This document shows, one piece after another, positions 11,630 through 22,704 of a stretch of 64,000 nucleotides of DNA. The DNA lies in NCBI GenBank assembly GCA_036250195.1, contig JAVHZZ010000002.1, positions 65,106,205-65,170,204 on the forward strand, given 5' to 3'. The stretch's first letter is position 1, and every line of letters begins with the position of its first letter. The DNA is from Mixophyes australis (lineage: Eukaryota > Chordata > Amphibia > Anura > Limnodynastidae). The notes beneath the pieces were generated by a model, which saw only the letters and a program-made list of their open reading frames with translations, was not told where the DNA came from and did not search any database. The position numbers and the translations under genes are program-made.

Positions 11630-12358
11630 TGTTAGGAACTCCCAAGTCAGTACAGTGAAACTCGGGAACTACTCTGAAGGCCAGGTGTTCGCTGGAGCCC
11701 CTAGTGGTGGGGACAGACTGGGCTGCGGGCCGACCGAGGGTCGAGTAACGTATACTGACTTAAAGGAGTTCCCAGAAGTGGAGTGATTGGTGGACTGTAG
11801 TATAAGAAGAATCCTAGGTCAAAAGGTCACAGGCACAGATGCAATATCCAAGGGCAAGTGAAGGGTCAAACTCACAGGCAGAGAAGCAAAATCCGAATTC
11901 CAGGCAAAAGGTCAAGGTCAGAAGAGAAGGGTCACAGGTCCAATAACAAGCAGGGGTCAAAACACGGGTAGTCAAATCCAAGGTAGCAGGAACCAAAACG
12001 GATAGCACAAGCAGACAGCAGGACTGAGGACAGAACGCTATAACCGGCAGTGAGGCTGCAGACCTCACTGCCTTAAATACCAGTAGTGGCCAATCAGAGC
12101 CTAGCTCTGAAATCACATGAGCAGGCTCAATCCTGCCATATTAATCAGCCCACAGGCTTGTGGGCGCTTCTGCGCATGCGCCCGGCTGTTCCCAGCTGCC
12201 GGGACGCAGCGCCCCTGTAATTAGCGTCCGACCGTTGCCCTGGCAACGGTCGGGTAGAGGCAGGAAGTGACGTCCCGGTTGCCATAGCGACGACCGGGAC
12301 GCCTGCAGGAACTAGGTGAGAGTCGCGGCGGTGCCCGCGGCCGCCGCGACTGCTAACA
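11630..12358 (-). mobile_element. 5' LTR of the young Ty3/gypsy element
   Basis: The partner of the 6671-7399 LTR, identical in length (729 bp) and about 99% identical by eye. It begins TGTTAG, ends CTAACA, and is followed by ATGTG (12359-12363), completing the 5-bp target duplication. As the upstream LTR on the minus strand it would carry the promoter. Directly inside it there is no primer-binding site starting with TGG, because the minus strand reads TTATAACCGGCC. Confidence 0.95.
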
Positions 12359-12962
12359 ATGTGGACTGCTTTGAATCCATTCTGAGCGCAAAGCACTTGT
12401 AGTGGTAAAAATTATTTGGTAGATAATGCTGACAGATATGACTTTTGACAGCCAGAAATATTTATGCACAATTATGGGGGACACCCCAAAAGCACTGAGG
12501 AGTGGTAAAAATTATTTGGTAGATACTGCTGACAGATATGATTTTTGACAGGCAAAAATATTTATGCACATTTATGGGGGACACCTCAAAAGCACTGGGG
12601 AGTGCCAAATATTAAAACAAAATTATAAACCTCTATCCTCCTCTTTTCTCTAGCGATTTTTGTTAGAGCAATTGCAAGAAGAATATTGTATTCTCTGTCC
12701 CTGCTCTAATCAGCCTGTGACTACACCCTGCTCTCTCCCTCTGTCAAATGGCGATGGATTGCTGTGGAGGCGTGTATTTATAATCTTCAAGTATCGTGAG
12801 AACCGAGCCCCGAGATCCGACGACGTCATAATGACGTTCGGCCTCGATTTCGATTCGGAGCGGGCGGGAGAGTACCAAGCTCCTCAGCTCGCTACCCGGA
12901 TAGCCAAAGTTCGGGTGGGTTCGGTTCTCGGGGAAACGGACCCGCCCATCTCTAATTTCCCT

Positions 12963-13390
12963 CCATATAGCCCGACATCAAATTAACAGCACCCACGTTT
13001 CATAAATAAGCCTCTCCAGTCCCATTAAATTAATAACATTCCCATTTAATAAACAGACATACCCCACGCAACAGCCCATACATTAAATTAGTAGCATTCC
13101 CATATAATTAATAGACATACTTCACCCCTCACCAGCTCTCACCATTAAATTAATAGCATCCCATTTAATGAACCAAATGCCTATTTCCTGCACCAGCCCC
13201 AAAATCAAATTATGGCTTACAAATTTCCCCATATTTAATAGTAGTTATTATATAATTAATATTTTACTGATTTTTTTACATTACTTATGTTATTATACTG
13301 TGCATCATATATTTATGTACTCCACACCCATGTATCTCCCTCTATTCTCTCCAGAACCCCCCCCCCCCCCCCCACCTCCAGTCAAGTAGT
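12963..13390. mobile_element. Continuation of the old hAT-like element of 4900
   Basis: The stretch contains repeated attaaattaatagc-like words and a pure C run of about 17 bases near 13360. It resembles the interior of the 1814-3716 element and continues the element broken at 5275. The right terminus is not clear. Confidence 0.35.
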
Positions 13391-16236
13391 GAAAAAGAGA
13401 TAACAGTCTGGAGATAGAGTCCTTTGAACTCTTCTAGTTGAGCAATGACCACAAATAGTGCAGTCAGGATGTTTTGCCCGATCACTGAAGAACTGGAATG
13501 TAAGCAATTTGGCCACACAAATTGTAGGGATACAACCAAATAGAGACTGCACCAAGTTAGAATAGTGCACTGTTCACCTAGTCACTCTGCTCTGTTCCCC
13601 CCTCTGCTTCTAAATTAACCATGACATCCTATGTGTTCATGATGGTCATCGGCTAACCCAATAAATCTGTCTGAGCTAATCACATTTTGTTCTTTCAGGA
13701 CAGGGTCACACCTGACTCAATGGTCAGCCAACTAGGTTAAAAATGACCCTGTACACCAGCTAAATTGGCATGTGAGGCTAACTTTACTGTCCTGTACTTT
13801 GTATTGATTTCTGATTTTGTAACAGACTATGCTAAACATCTAAACATTGTTTTTTTTATCTAAAAAATCCTTCCAAGTTAAAAAGGTGTCAATGAACAAT
13901 TATTTTTACTACAAATAAAATGTGTTGTATTTTGAGTAAAACAAGTGCAGCGAAATACCTAAGGTAGGTTTTACTCAAGAGTTAATGTACTCTAATGTTA
14001 ATGAATTCAAATATGCAGAACATCATGATAAGTTTTACTTAACAGCTACATAAAAATACATTGAAATACTTTTTATCTTCGAAATTATTCGTTTTGATGA
14101 GGATTTTTTCCCTAGCTGTCCTATTTCTAGTACTGTTATTTTCTATTGTCATGTCTATAGTATCTGTTGGTCCTAGCCAGGGGCACACAAGAGTTCACGA
14201 GGGGATGTGAGCATCTGCTGCAATACTTGCTGCAGATGGCAGTACACTGTCTACACTGACAACCACCGCAAGACTGGCCCAGATCACCCCAGTATTACAG
14301 ATTCTCGCAGCAGAGACTGGATTGAGCAATGAGTCGTGACTCACCACCTGTCAGCGTGGATTGGCAGACTCCATTACAATGAGCTCTCTTGCAGAGACCT
14401 TCTCACCTCCCAGAAGGGACATATCGCCATTTGTATTTGGCTCGACACATGTCTTCAGAAGCATCAGCAAAGACAGCTACTTGCCGTCTCTTGTTAGCTC
14501 ACCAGCCACTGATGATCTGTACTGTGCTTTCTGAGGGCTTCAAGGAGTCTATGCCGCTAGGGAGGTTTTCTTTTCACATGGATGAGAGAACTAGCCACCG
14601 AGAGAAGGCAGATGTCTTTATTGTCATTGCCAAGACTACTGGCAGAAAGAGTGCCTAGAACTTAAATTACTTGAACCATCGTGAAATGGTTTTGCTCATT
14701 GGAACAGGAGGCAATTCTGGTGAGCATTGGAGCAATTCCTCCATGTTTCTTTCTGCAATTTAAGCTGTCCATCATCCTCTCCTGGGGGACTTGCTCCCGA
14801 GACACCGTGGAGGCCTTCTTGGGTTCTGAGCATCATGAATTTCATAGATTTGGACTTTGCCTGCAAGATGGAACTACCTTTGATTCTGAATATGTGGCCA
14901 ATGGCCATAGAAGCTATGGATGGGTGACCCATAACACTAGCATTGTTAACCCATTTGACTATCCTGGTGCTGATGTGTTTTAATTTCAATCAGTGGTAGT
15001 TAATCTCAATCAGCAGCATGCACACCCAGAAGAACCCAAGCACCTTTTGTTACACCTGGTCCTACATGCACAATCCAGTAATTGGGGGCTAAAAGGATTC
15101 AGGAGTGGGACGAGTGAGGCCTACAATGTTGTGGGCAAGTCACCATTTGCCTACAACAAGTGAAAACGGCAACAGTATGTGCTACTATCCAAAGAGAGAA
15201 GACTAAATTTGGACCAGAAGCTACCTGGCATCATGTCACCAAGGAGCAGGAAATACCTATTATCTGAGCCTTACACAAGGGTCATGATTAAATATTATCT
15301 GTAGAGGGCTGTGTAATATATAAGAGCTATATAAGTAAATGGTAATAAATAATTTGTGTCCACAACCAATACAGAACAACTGTGCCACTAGGCTCATTGC
15401 AACCAGACCTATGTACATACACATTGTGATCTTAGTAGGTGCTTCCATATATCCTTTGCATAACCGTTTGCGGTACTGCAAGTCCAGATGGTGATGTACC
15501 TTCTGTAACTTTAGATAAGCCTCCTTAATTAATTAAAAGATTTACATTTTTCTACTAAATTACAGCTTGTTTGCGCCTCATCTATCCCTTAATGAATTTA
15601 TGACATCAGTCTTTATTTCATGTGTCATTTTTGTAATTCTTAATGTGTTATTAAGAATGTGTTACATTGGTAGCTTTGCACTTAAAAAATGCTCTTAAAT
15701 GGTTACTGTGTAGTGCAAATGGTGTCACATTGTAAATAAAGGCTGATGCATGATCTCTGTCACCTCGAAGGATATGTAAATACTAAGTAATTATGTAGAG
15801 GAGGGGAGCTTCTTTGGCCAACCACTGAGACAGGAAATCCGTTCCAAATGCACAGTCTCCATGAATTGGAGCACTGAAATACCTCATCAGGCGTCAAATC
15901 TTGGTTTTGCATGTAGACTGTGAGGCTATTGCTGGGCTCTGCACAGCTCGCCCCATCAGACACTTTGCACCTTCACAGCAGCAGCCATATTGACATGCTA
16001 AGTAATTTGATTACACATACAAATGCAAAATTAGGCACATGACATCACAAGACAGCATTTGTGCCACAGGCCCAAAATGAAGCAATTTTGTGAATTACCT
16101 TTATTTAATTGCATTTGTTTATTACTGTTTCTCATTTGGTTTAAAGTCAGTTCTCAAACAACTCAGACAACTGTTTGTCCTGACTCTGTTACTCTGTATA
16201 TCCAACACTCCAACCATTGTCTGTGCATCTCTTTAG
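13391..16236. other. Intron 1, last part, no recognised gene
   Basis: The stretch includes several medium open frames around 14389-14983 on the plus strand. They are broken by stops and I do not recognise the peptides (for example LGSEHHEFHRFGLCLQDG). They could be an old processed copy or chance. The stretch ends with the acceptor ctctttag at 16229-16236. Confidence 0.4.
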
Positions 16237-16440
16237 CAGACAGACATTTCAAGGACCAGGCAAGCCTGATGACTGATGGTGAAGATGCTCTGGTAAATAT
16301 TGACAGGTGGATTACAGACAAGGAAATACTGCTGAGTCACTGGCTGGACTTCATTCAACAGTGCCTAGCGAAACTTATTGATGTCTTCTCGCTTATGTCT
16401 GATGATGAGGAGGTTCCCACAATACAAAACAAGAAGACAG
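16237..16440 (+). CDS. fam186: FAM186-like gene, second exon in the window
   Basis: Acceptor ctctttag ends at 16236 and donor GTAAAT starts at 16441. The exon has two bases completing an Ala codon, 67 codons and one spare G, so phases match both neighbours. It encodes an acidic helical stretch (NIDRWITDKEILLSHWLDFIQ ... LMSDDEEVP ... NKKTG). This sits where FAM186A has a segment of similar helical character between its ILAWLEEW and LWKSW regions, as I remember it. An ORF extends upstream into the intron, but its Met at 16059 has no support as a start given the phased acceptor. Confidence 0.8.
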
Positions 16441-16895
16441 GTAAATATCGTACCATGTCATTTGCAAAGCACAAATGGCAGCTCAGAAGTGCAAATGCAG
16501 CTTTGGACCTGTCGTGCAGATGTATTACTGTAACTCACCTAGATTTCTGCCATGCCTCATAGGTTGTGGAGTACGATGGTCATATCTGCCGAGAAGCAGA
16601 ATTTTGCACAGCCAGAGGAGAGTAATTATAGGGAAAGTTTTCCTAGAGAAGTATGCAGTAGACCAGTGCAGCTTGTTTTACAAAGTAGTGCAGAAACAAA
16701 AATTGATTTGGTGAAGCAAGATTATTTTAATGAGATAAGGGGCAGAGACTATACATTTATATGGACATTTCACTGGTTCCAGTATAATAGAAAGTGGTCC
16801 TTAAGACTCTTTCCTCTATGCCAAAAGAGTAATAGAAAAAAGTTAGCTTAGCTTTAATAATTTGAAGCTTGACCTCCACTCATTATATATTACAG
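16441..16895. other. Short intron of the FAM186-like gene
   Basis: A 455-bp intron beginning GTAAAT and ending with the acceptor tatattacag at 16895. I see nothing else in it. Confidence 0.75.
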
Positions 16896-19800
16896 GTGGT
16901 CCAAAAGATGCATTGTGGGAATGGTGGAATGAGGGGACACTTGAAGCTAAAATAAAAGACATGCAAGTTTTGAGTCTTGAGAAAATGCTGGAGGATGAAG
17001 AAACTGTGTTTATTAAAAGTGCTGAAATCCTTACATTGCTGCAAGAGTGTACAGCATCTCCATATGGACACAAAGTGAAAAGTACTGTCTTCCAGTACAT
17101 TATCCGAATCCTCAGTAACTTATCCCAAGCCTACTATATACGCAGCAAGGAGTTACATCATATGGAGAGCAAAATTAAAGCCAGGGAAACACATGAGTTG
17201 GAACTTAAGGATGAGTATTCAAGTCTTTCCACTGAGCTCAGAAATACCCAAGTAAACATTACAGGTTTGAAAAAGCATTTACGTGTTATAGAAGCCATAT
17301 TCGGGTGTAGCCAGTTTGTCAGTGCACCCTTGATAGGTCAATTAAATAAGGATGCACCAAGACAAGTAGACAGATCCCAGCAGTGTGACAGGGTGCCCTG
17401 TGCTGACATTGGGACGCAGGCTCCAGGCAAGATGAGTGCAACAGGACAGATTACAGATGATTACACTCTCCCAGCAGACTGTAGAATTGAAAAGGGCAAT
17501 ATGCAAAGTTTAGGATCCCAAAAGGCATCACAAAAACATGAGACTCATGGAAATGTGCAAAGCAAAATTACAACAGTACTCCATGAACGAGATCAGGTAG
17601 TAAATATATTTGCCTCTCCATTTCTACAAGTTAGTACCAGATCTTTTGGTCATCAAAGTCACTCAAAGATTCCAGGAGACACAAAACATGAAGATATAAT
17701 AGAGAGTCAGATAGAAGAAGAAAAACTTGGACATAGCATCCAAGATACTATTCATCTTACTGAAAATGAGTTTATTAAGTTACAGCCCATACCTACAGTC
17801 CAGGAACACTATGAACAAACTGTGCCCTTAGCTGCAGTGCAAAAACACCATATACAAACTGTCGCCATACCAACAGTGCAAGATCCTTATGTACAAACTG
17901 TCACCATACCAACAGTGCAAGAACACTATGTACAAACTGTCGCCATACCAACAGTGCAGGAACACTATGTACAAACTATGCCCGTACCTACAGTGCAAGA
18001 AAACTATGTACAAACTGTGCCCATACCTACAGTGCAAGAAAACTATGCACAAACCGTGCCCATACCTACAGTGCACGATCACTATAAACAAACTGTGCCA
18101 ATACCTACAATGCAAGAACACTATGAACAAACTGTGTCCATACCTACAGTGCAAGAACATTATGAACAAACTGTGTCCATACCTACAGTGCAAGATCACT
18201 ATGAACAAACTGTGTCCATACCTACAGTGCAAGAACATTATGAACAAACTGTGTCCATACCTACAGTGCAAGATCACTATGAACAAACTGTGCCCATACC
18301 TACAGTGCAAGATCACTATGAACAAACTGTGCCCATAGCTACAGTGCAAGAACACTATGAACAAACTGTGCCCATACCTACACAAGATTACTATGAACAA
18401 ACTGTGCCCATACCTACACAAGATCACTATGAACAAACTGTGCCCATACCTACAGTGCAAGAACACTATGAACAAACTGTGCCCATACCTAAAGGGCAAG
18501 ATCACTATGAACAAACCGTGCCCATACCTACAGTGCAAGAACACTATGAACAAACTGTGCCCATACCTACAGTGCAAGAACACTATGAACAAACTGTGCC
18601 CATACCTACAGTGCAAGACCGCTATGTACAAACTATGCCCATACCTACAGTGCAAGAACACTATGAACAAACTGTGCCCATACCTAAAGGGCAAGATCAC
18701 TATGAACAAACCGTGCCAATACCTACAGTGCAAGAACACTATGAACAAACTGTGCCCATACCTAAAGGGCAAGATCACTATGAACAAACTGTGCCCATAC
18801 CTACAGTGCAAGAACACTATGAACAAACTGTGCCCATAGCTACAGTTCAAGAACACTATGAACAAACTCTGCCCATACCTACAGTGCAAGATCAATATGA
18901 ACAAGCTATGCCCATACCTACAGGGCAAGATCACTATGAACAAGCTATGCCCATACCTACAGGGCAAGATCACTATGAACAAGCTATGCCCATACCTACA
19001 GTGCAAGATCATTATGAACAAACTGTGCCTATACCTACAGTGCAAGAACACTATGAACAAACTGTGCCCATACCTACAGTGCAAGACCGCTATGTACAAA
19101 CTATGCCCATACCTACAGTGCAAGATCACTATGAACAAGCTATGCCCATACCTACAGGGCAAGATCACTATGAACAAGCTATGCCCATACCTACAGTGCA
19201 AGAAGACTATGAACAAACTGTGCCCATACCCACAGTCCAGGAACACCATGATAAAACTGTCATCATACCTACAGTACAAGAGCAGCCCATGACTGCAGTA
19301 CTGTACCCCAGTGAACAAGCTAGTACAGATAAAACAGATACTGGGAGGGCAGGTGAAGCATTTCCGCAGGACATCAACTATCTCCTGGATCAAAAATCTA
19401 CTTCAATTGATCTGACCCAAAAGATGATCCAAAAAAAGGAAACGTTTCAACATCTGGACCCAGATAGTCAGGGTTTGTATAAGGTAACTGAGACAAAAAT
19501 TGATGATACTATGTTGAAAGTAAAAGAAGGAACATTACAGGGAACATCATTAGGAAACATGAAACAAGAGCCTCCAGATGCTGAAGCAATGGTATTTGTT
19601 TCTGAATTAAAAGAACTACATATATCCCATCTACAACCAGAGGTGCTAACAAAAATGTTCACAAAAGACAATAAGTATGTACAAACTGGTCAAAGTGATA
19701 TACAACACTCTGAGCATCCACAGAGCAGCATTCACTTTACAAAAGATGGAGGATCTCAAGAGCAATATTCACAACCTGATGATTATAAAGACAAAAATGA

Positions 19801-20367
19801 GTTTTTAAGAGGTGAAACTTTTCCCAAAAGGCTGCTGAAGGAATTAGTATTTCCTGGAGATATAAAGTCTGGGGGAACGGAGAAGAAATATACAGATGCT
19901 ATAATGGACAGACATCCAGCTGGGAGACGTGATATCTATGAAGAAGATGAGGAAGACATGGATCTTATATACAAGCACACACCTGCTAAACAGATATTCG
20001 ATAAGGATCCACCGCAGTATTCAAAGGAGGATCATTTTTATCCAAAGCATCTTGTCCATGATCTAAAGTCACAGTCAGAAAAACTAGTTTTATCATCTCC
20101 AGAGGCGTTGAGAACAAAGCAGAGTCCAAGACAGAGGATAGTTCTGTCTGCAGAGAATGGGGAAGAAGATGAGCAGTATTACATAGATGTAAGGGCTCAG
20201 AGAACTAACCTAGACATTCTGAAAAAGGCTAAACTGAAGAGGATTATATCTCCACAGCTTCAGTCACATGCTACAGACCTTATCCTTCAAGCATTTGAAA
20301 TGGACCTTACACGCCTGGGAAACCTGTTTCGCAAATACACATCTTCCCAAATGATACAAAAAGTGAG
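16896..20367 (+). CDS. fam186: FAM186-like gene, giant repeat-bearing exon
   Basis: The exon runs from the acceptor at 16895 to a phase-matched donor GTACAG at 20368 (3472 bp, about 1157 codons). The first roughly 130 residues are the conserved part. LWEWWNEGTLEAK parallels the LWKSWKE segment of FAM186A. The stretch SAEILTLLQE ... VFQYIIRILSNLSQAY ... ELELKDEYSSLSTEL parallels its helical, partly coiled-coil block. Low-complexity sequence follows, then 38 tandem 13-residue units (17804-19279), an acidic Lys/Glu/Asp-rich region (YEEDEEDMDLIY), and a C-terminal helical segment (TDLILQAFEMDLTRLGNLF) that leads into the next exon. No signal peptide or membrane segment is seen. Cellular role is unknown. 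Human FAM186A also has a large repeat block in its long exon, but of a different motif. Confidence 0.85.
17804..19279 (+). repeat. Coding 39-bp minisatellite, 38 units in frame
   Basis: There are 36 units of 39 bp and two of 36 bp (units 15 and 16), totalling exactly 1476 bp. The consensus is E/D-H-Y-E-Q-T-V-P-I-P-T-V-Q. The first eight units are more diverged and the centre is more uniform. Variants recur in blocks: PIPKGQ units followed by DHYEQTV units occur three times, DRYVQTM units occur twice in the same context, and EQAMPIPTGQ units cluster at the 3' end. This pattern is expected from unequal exchange. All length changes keep the reading frame, which suggests that the protein is under selection. 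Confidence 0.97.
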
Positions 20368-20580
20368 GTACAGAAAATTAAGCTTTTGATTCTTTTCATT
20401 ATAATGAGAATTAACAACTGGTGACTGTATTATATGTACTGACTTAGTGGGTAAGACAACTAAGATAAACTTAGCGACTAGACAAAAGGGTTCAATGTAC
20501 AAAAACTTTGTCAAATGAACAAAATGAGCTGGTCCCATTTTAAGATATTTTGGGTTCTATATAAATGTACAAGATGTGTG
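20368..20580. other. Start of intron 3
   Basis: The stretch begins with the GTACAG donor. Nothing else is recognised before the MITE at 20581. Confidence 0.6.
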
Positions 20581-20860
20581 TAGAGATGCTCAAAATTCTT
20601 TCACCAGACTGATATGGTATAATTTACTGTGGACCCCGACTTGAACTTGCAGTTCTAATTTTGCGATTAGCGTTCCCTGTTCACAGTTCTCGTTTGCAAT
20701 TTGCAGTTTCTGTTAAACAGGCTTGAACGTGGTGGAACAGGCTTAAACATGTTCAAATCTGTTCGACATTTCAATTTTTTAATTCAAAGAATTTTCAAGT
20801 TTTGAACCGATTTGTCGAACTTATTTGAGAACTGAACCACGACTGGCTGGAGCTTCTCTA
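20581..20860. mobile_element. Possible hAT-like MITE
   Basis: TAGAGATGCTC at the left and GAGCTTCTCTA at the right are imperfect inverted ends, and the first nine bases resemble the TIR of the 5276-12954 hAT element. The interior repeats words such as gttcgaa and cagttct. The flanking 8 bp do not match, so the call is tentative. Confidence 0.4.
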
Positions 20861-21106
20861 CACTTGTTCAAACAGTTTGCTGAAATTATAACACTGGTCA
20901 ACACACATTTTATTGCCAGTCATAATAGAATGATTTTGGGGTATCTGTTTGGTGCTGATTCTGAATATGACATTGGTTTTGCTAGATTGGCTCAAATTTT
21001 TATATAATTGTTAAGCCATTGAAAAACATAAACATGCTAAAACTGTAATGGTCAGGCAGAGCCTACTTACAAATTGCATATGGTATATGGTATACATAAT
21101 GGTATT

Positions 21107-21700
21107 TTATTCTGTATAATAACAGATAAACATAGTAAGCTGATTTAGATAATTACAATTAATGCATAGCAAAATGCTGTTTAAGGCAGAAGCTTCAACA
21201 CCATTCATAAATGTTGTGAAATTAGAATCCTTGATAAGTTTACAAACACGAGGGCCATCAAAGATTCCAGCTTTTAATTTTTCTACACTTAGTCCAGCGA
21301 ATGATTTACAAATGTATTTGAAGTAATCTTGAAACTTGAGTTTATTGTGTCGATTGAAACCTTCCACATTGACCACACAAAAAGAGCAATCGTGGTGGTT
21401 TTAGGCTCCCACCACACCATAGGCACACTAAAGTTCAAACTTTTCCGTTCTCAATTTTTCCGCTGTCGTCAGCATTCTACACAGGTTTTCCAAACCTAAT
21501 GGGGTGCCCAAGACTTGGGCTCCAGGCGCCACGCCACACCAAGATACTGAAGATAAGTTGACTTTACAAAGTATGTAATGTTTTTTCTTTGTTTTTGCAG
21601 AGAGTATTCGCCACAAATGTAGCAGAATGCATTAGAATTGTTTAAGCAGCCTCTTCGTGAAGAACTCCTACTTCTCTGAAAAAAACCCACTAATAAAAAT
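21107..21700 (-). pseudogene. Decayed copy of a multi-copy protein family best known to me from arthropods
   Basis: Reading leftward, three frames joined by small indels give a recognisable order. A Cys-rich opening has AFCYICGEYSLQKQRKNIT, then LGV...KSWAPH, then ENLCRMLT. Next come SVPMVWWEPK, CSFCVVNVEGFNRHNKLKF, and finally LSVEKLKAGIFDGPRVCKLI. I recall this order of motifs (CxxCGE..., WAPH, MVWREP, CxFC...GFN, GxFxGP) from a large family of uncharacterised proteins repeated in insect, crustacean and other invertebrate assemblies and probably spread with a mobile element. The part between KLKF and LSVEK appears deleted. There are several stops and frameshifts, so it is not functional. 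It sits antisense in intron 3 of the FAM186-like gene. The mechanism of spread is not known to me. Confidence 0.6.
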
Positions 21701-22339
21701 AATGTTTAGTTAATATGATATTGTCACGTGGGCATTGTAGATAAAACTCATTTTATCGTTAATTGACTTTATTCTTACTTGAAACACTCTGTAAATGCAA
21801 ATTGTCACTACAACCACTCCATATACAACTTGACTTATTTACACTTATTAGATGTGTGCAAATATATTGCACTGACGAGAAACAAGGAAAACACAATAGA
21901 CGCTCAACTGTCAACTTACTGTTGGTTGATTGATCAATCACTTATATACGGAGGGGGGATATTCTAGAGTGATCGCGGAGTGAACACCTAGAATATTCAC
22001 ATGTCTCACCTTCTAGAATGTTCTGTAAGATTCTCATATACACATGTTATGTTAGTTTCCTCTTAATTGAGGGTATCCATTGACTAGAGTCAATTAAAAA
22101 ATACTTTCATTTTTGAATTCAGCAATCACAAAATACCCTAAAATTGTTCAAATATCCTTAGCAACTAAAAAAATTTTGTTTGTTGGACTGTGTAACCTAA
22201 CGTTTGACCTTTGATGTTTTGCTTTGACTGATGCTGTTTGGATTAGCAAATAGCTGTACAGCTATACTACCATACATATGTCAGTCAAACTTTTCATAAG
22301 TCTAGGCTATAATAAAAACACTTACAGATTTAGCAGTAT
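21701..22339. other. Intron 3 stretch without recognised features
   Basis: AT-rich sequence with only chance ORFs. A short inverted motif with ctagaat words lies around 21960-22020 but shows no clear boundary. Confidence 0.5.
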
Positions 22340-22613
22340 TCTAATTTATCATCATCATCATCATTTCTTTATATAGTACCACTAATTCTGCAGCGATGTA
22401 CAAAGAACGCACTCACATCAGTCCCTGCCCCATTGTAGCTTACAGTCTAAATTCCCTAATATACACACACACACACACAGACTAGGGTCAATTTGATAGA
22501 AGCCAATTAACATACTAGTATGTTTTTGGAGTGTGGGAGGAAACCGGAATGCCCAGAGGAAACCCACGCAAACACAGGGAGAACATACAAACTCCACACA
22601 GATAAGGCCATGG
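22340..22613 (-). mobile_element. V-SINE-like element, truncated
   Basis: On the minus strand it carries the body of the SINE seen complete at 25874-26252 and 39808-40202, including the conserved central block (tgggtttcctctgggcattcc-like here) and a (GAT)n tail at 22340. The tRNA-like head is missing, so the copy is cut at 22613. It contains a short CA run. Confidence 0.8.
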
Positions 22614-22704
22614 TCATATGTTGAGTTATTTTATGTTCGACCTGCTTTAAAAAAGACAAAGACCCTTATGAAATTATCTACAGAATCTTTCCCTTCTCTT
22701 ATAG

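Larger units (their letters stand above)
5276..12954. mobile_element. hAT element (about 2 kb) split by a Ty3/gypsy insertion
   Basis: Terminal inverted repeats TAGAGATGG (5276) and CCATCTCTA (ending 12954) are flanked by a perfect 8-bp duplication ATTTCCCT (5268-5275 and 12955-12962), the signature of hAT transposons. Removing the gypsy element and its TSD leaves about 1986 bp. The left part is rich in gttttggtttt repeats. The right part holds a roughly 110-bp direct duplication (12401-12510 and 12505-12610, sharing gtggtaaaaattatttggtag). No hAT transposase or RNase-H-like catalytic domain is visible, so it is probably non-autonomous. Confidence 0.85.

Noticed and set aside
14389..14989. 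Cluster of 70-100-codon frames in intron 1
   Set aside because: Frames overlap on both strands, have no recognised similarity and do not connect with splice signals that fit the FAM186-like phases.
17889..19292. Forward frames with MNKLCPYLQCKNT-type repeats
   Set aside because: Shifted-frame shadows of the same array, broken by stops wherever a unit varies (PIAT units). The phased exon frame is the real one.
17828..19393. 521-codon antisense open frame with HSLFIVFLHCRYG repeats
   Set aside because: It is the complement of the coding 39-bp array. Because 39 is a multiple of 3, any stop-free frame of the unit stays open, and the flanking unique parts of the antisense frame are short.
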